A stretch of 64,000 nucleotides of DNA from Branchiostoma floridae. Its lineage: Eukaryota; Chordata; Leptocardii; Amphioxiformes; Branchiostomatidae. A program made the position numbers and the translations under genes. Where the stretch lies: the NCBI RefSeq assembly GCF_000003815.2, contig NC_049982.1, forward strand, positions 16,521,659-16,585,658, written 5' to 3'. The notes beneath the pieces are model-generated. The model did no database searches and was not told where the DNA came from. It worked only from the letters and a program-made list of their open reading frames with translations. Positions 61,560 through 64,000 of this stretch are shown in pieces; position 1 is the first letter of the stretch, and every line of letters begins with the position of its first letter.

Positions 61560-64000
61560 CTGGAGAAAATAAAGTTCAAATCATAATCATTGTGGTCATT
61601 GTTTAACATCTATTATCTATTCAGACTGGGTACCAGATTCAGTTGGGTTTTAAGTTTATGATTTAATTTTAATTAGTACTTGAGCTTACAAAGACAAACT
61701 TTCAGTCTGTAATCAATTTGCATATTACTCCCCAATCATTTGTAGTTGTCATTCATGCTGTTGAAAACTGTAGAATTGTGCTGTATCATGCTAACTTTTT
61801 CTTCCATGTTGCTTCAATTTTGTATGATTCAAAACTGCCAGGTCTCCTTCATTTCCTAACATTTCTTTACATTTCAAGCAAAAAGGAAACCATGGCTATA
61901 TAAGACCAGAACTGACGGGAGTTAACAACATTTACTAACTTAGCTTTTTTAAGACTTTTTTATCAATTGACTTAAAGTAAGATTTGAAAATGCTGCTGCT
62001 AAAAAAAATACTTCAGCAAAGTATTGTGCCAATGTGTGCGTGTAACTGAGAGAGAGGACTATGTTAGGAATGTGCTGTCCTGTGAGACTTCTCCCAATTT
62101 GCATACTACTTTGGTCTATGAATATGAAAAGTTGGAAGTTTGCAAAGCAGGAGCAATTTGATAGGCCCGGTCATGATCTGACTTTTCTTTCATTGCTGTC
62201 AGCAGCTCGCTTTATACTATATAGAGAGCTTCAGGGCTGACAGTTATGCCATAAATTCCCTCTGTGACCCATCAGAGGTAATCTGACGGGAGTCATTCTG
62301 GCACTGCTGTATGGGCTACACTGATAGAATTGCTATCACTATTGGTTTGGGCTGATGTGGATGTAACTGTTGTGTGTGTGTGTGTGTGGGGGGGGGGCAG
62401 AATGAACTCAGACAGTCACATTGAAGAATGACAAAAAAAGCTGTAACTTACATTTTGTGACATAAGTATAGGTATACAATTTACATGTATAAACCTTACA
62501 TGTACAGAAAAATACAGAATACATTTTGTATGTGAATATATGTTTCAGCTTTACATTTAACATAACAGCTAGTGTTAGCTTGGAACAAGATACAGTTGAA
62601 TCAAGTGAGGAAAGACCATCCAGGTAAAATACAAAATTGATCGATTCATTGATTGATTGATAGCACCTTTGGGACATTTCAACATCAACAACTTCAGAGC
62701 ACAGTCAACACCAACAAATACTTGTGTATGGACATAAAAATACCTAATAAATATGATTATATAATTATAGTGCTGTGCATGTATGATAAATCACTTACAG
62801 TTTAAGTCGTGATCGACATCATAATTGGACCTTAAATGTTCATGACTGTTGAACCATAATTATAAGTCTTCATCTGTAAGTCTGGTACAGTACCTGACTA
62901 GTGAACTTCTGAAGTTGACCTATTTTTCAGTAGCAAACATTTCATACTGCTGGATTGTATTGAAATGGTTAACTTTAAGACAAATTCCATACCTTGTTCT
63001 TGATTCTAAGGTTTCTAACAGAATTTCAAACTTGCACAACAATAACATGCTCAATCAAGGAGTGAATGAATTATAGAATGATTTTAACTAGTTAGCAATC
63101 AAATTCATCTGTAAAAAGATAATAGCGGTTAAAATGACTTTTCATGTCATAATCTCTTAGTTACACAATGGGACAGGTACATTAGATATGCCTGAAGATA
63201 GCCTACTTCAAATGTGGCAAGGAGAAAAGTTCATGATTTTTTTTATACAGGACCCAACTGCAACTTGGAATCATGGCTATAAAAAGAGAAAATAGGCAGA
63301 TTTCACAACTTTTGAAGCCATGCCAGAGTGGGTTTAACAGGCACTCAGGGCTTGAAAATTTGCCAACACATGCCAAAGTCAAAAGGTCAGGCAAACAGCA
63401 TTCCAGCACCATCCAAGTACAAACAGTGACTTCTTTATCTCAAAGAGTGATCATTCCCAAAATTGCCCAATCTAACAAATAGCTGCTATTGACTGCCTAA
63501 GGGACGTCATGACTCTGCCAAGCTGAAAATTGTTCAAAACTTGCCTATTGATCCAGGTAAAATCAATGAAAAGCATTCAAAATAGAACGGAATAGCATAT
63601 TGCACAGTTAGCTTAAGAATTGAAAGTCAATACCTGCAGGATTGAAAATAATGGTCGTGCCAAAAAGTGGTTTGTACTCTGAAAGATACTGCCATATGCA
63701 GTAATGCAGAAACAGTAAGCCCTTTCCCAGGGGAACCTACATGTACCTGAGGTGCGTCTTAGTGCAGGTTTTTAAAACCAGATACTAGGTTTGCAGTTAT
63801 ATGTACAATAGAGATTGTACGAACTGTTGTTGATTTCTTTCATCAGCATTGATTGAATAAAACCAAACCAAACTTTGTGCAATAAAAGAAACAAGAGAAC
63901 TTGTCTTCAACATTATTAGGCCCCCTAATTAAGCGGTTAGCACTTGAGATGACTATAGACAAACACACACTTTTAAATTAGTGCAACATGAAAACAAATG
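61560..64000 (-). other. LST2 upstream intron
   Basis: I searched the minus strand for the missing N-terminal domain and saw no matching exon. Contains a (GT)n/G-run at 62369-62397 and otherwise AT-rich sequence. Confidence 0.5.
62369..62397. repeat. (GT)n followed by G-run
   Basis: About ten GT units then ten or more G. The exact G count is prone to sequencing error. Confidence 0.9.

Overview
The window looks like a draft genome assembly of an invertebrate deuterostome, most likely an amphioxus (Branchiostoma). The reasons are intron-rich genes with GT-AG introns, five runs of N, many short foldback elements, AT-rich introns full of TTAATTATGCAAAT-like text, an invertebrate-type LST2 (ZFYVE28) gene, and local multiplication of TIR-domain genes. 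The species call is inference. All gene models below were assembled by hand by matching splice sites and reading phase between exons.

Layout. (1) 1-16 kb: mostly non-coding and CpG-rich, with a possible partial 3' exon at the left edge, a diverged direct duplication, a small minisatellite, three assembly gaps and a long four-phase tetranucleotide tract. (2) 15.9-20.5 kb, + strand: a five-exon gene for a 231-residue protein that I do not recognise. An RFX-type X-box lies about 0.3 kb upstream of its start, so a ciliary role is a testable guess. (3) 22.3-29.4 kb, + strand: two head-to-tail paralogues, each a short N-terminal exon, a TIR domain, a linker exon, and one large exon for a conserved four-helix membrane domain that I cannot name. 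This N-terminal-TIR plus polytopic-membrane layout is the most interesting system in the window. The second copy also has a phase-compatible cassette exon that would add a fifth hydrophobic segment. (4) 30-41.6 kb: intergenic, with a 40-bp minisatellite array, a small foldback element and a CpG-dense island near 37.5-38.4 kb. (5) 41.7-61.6 kb, - strand: most of LST2/ZFYVE28, ten coding exons visible. They start inside the conserved N-terminal domain (earlier exons lie beyond the right edge) and end in a C-terminal FYVE zinc finger, whose middle is lost in an assembly gap. Its introns hold a duplicated foldback element and two more arrays of the same minisatellite in inverted orientation.

LST2 is known as an endosomal negative regulator of EGF-receptor signalling. 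The TIR genes suggest membrane-anchored innate-immune or cell-death signalling. Nothing in the sequence links the three loci functionally. A sharp fall in CpG density near 26 kb separates the two TIR paralogues and suggests that they sit in different DNA-methylation domains.
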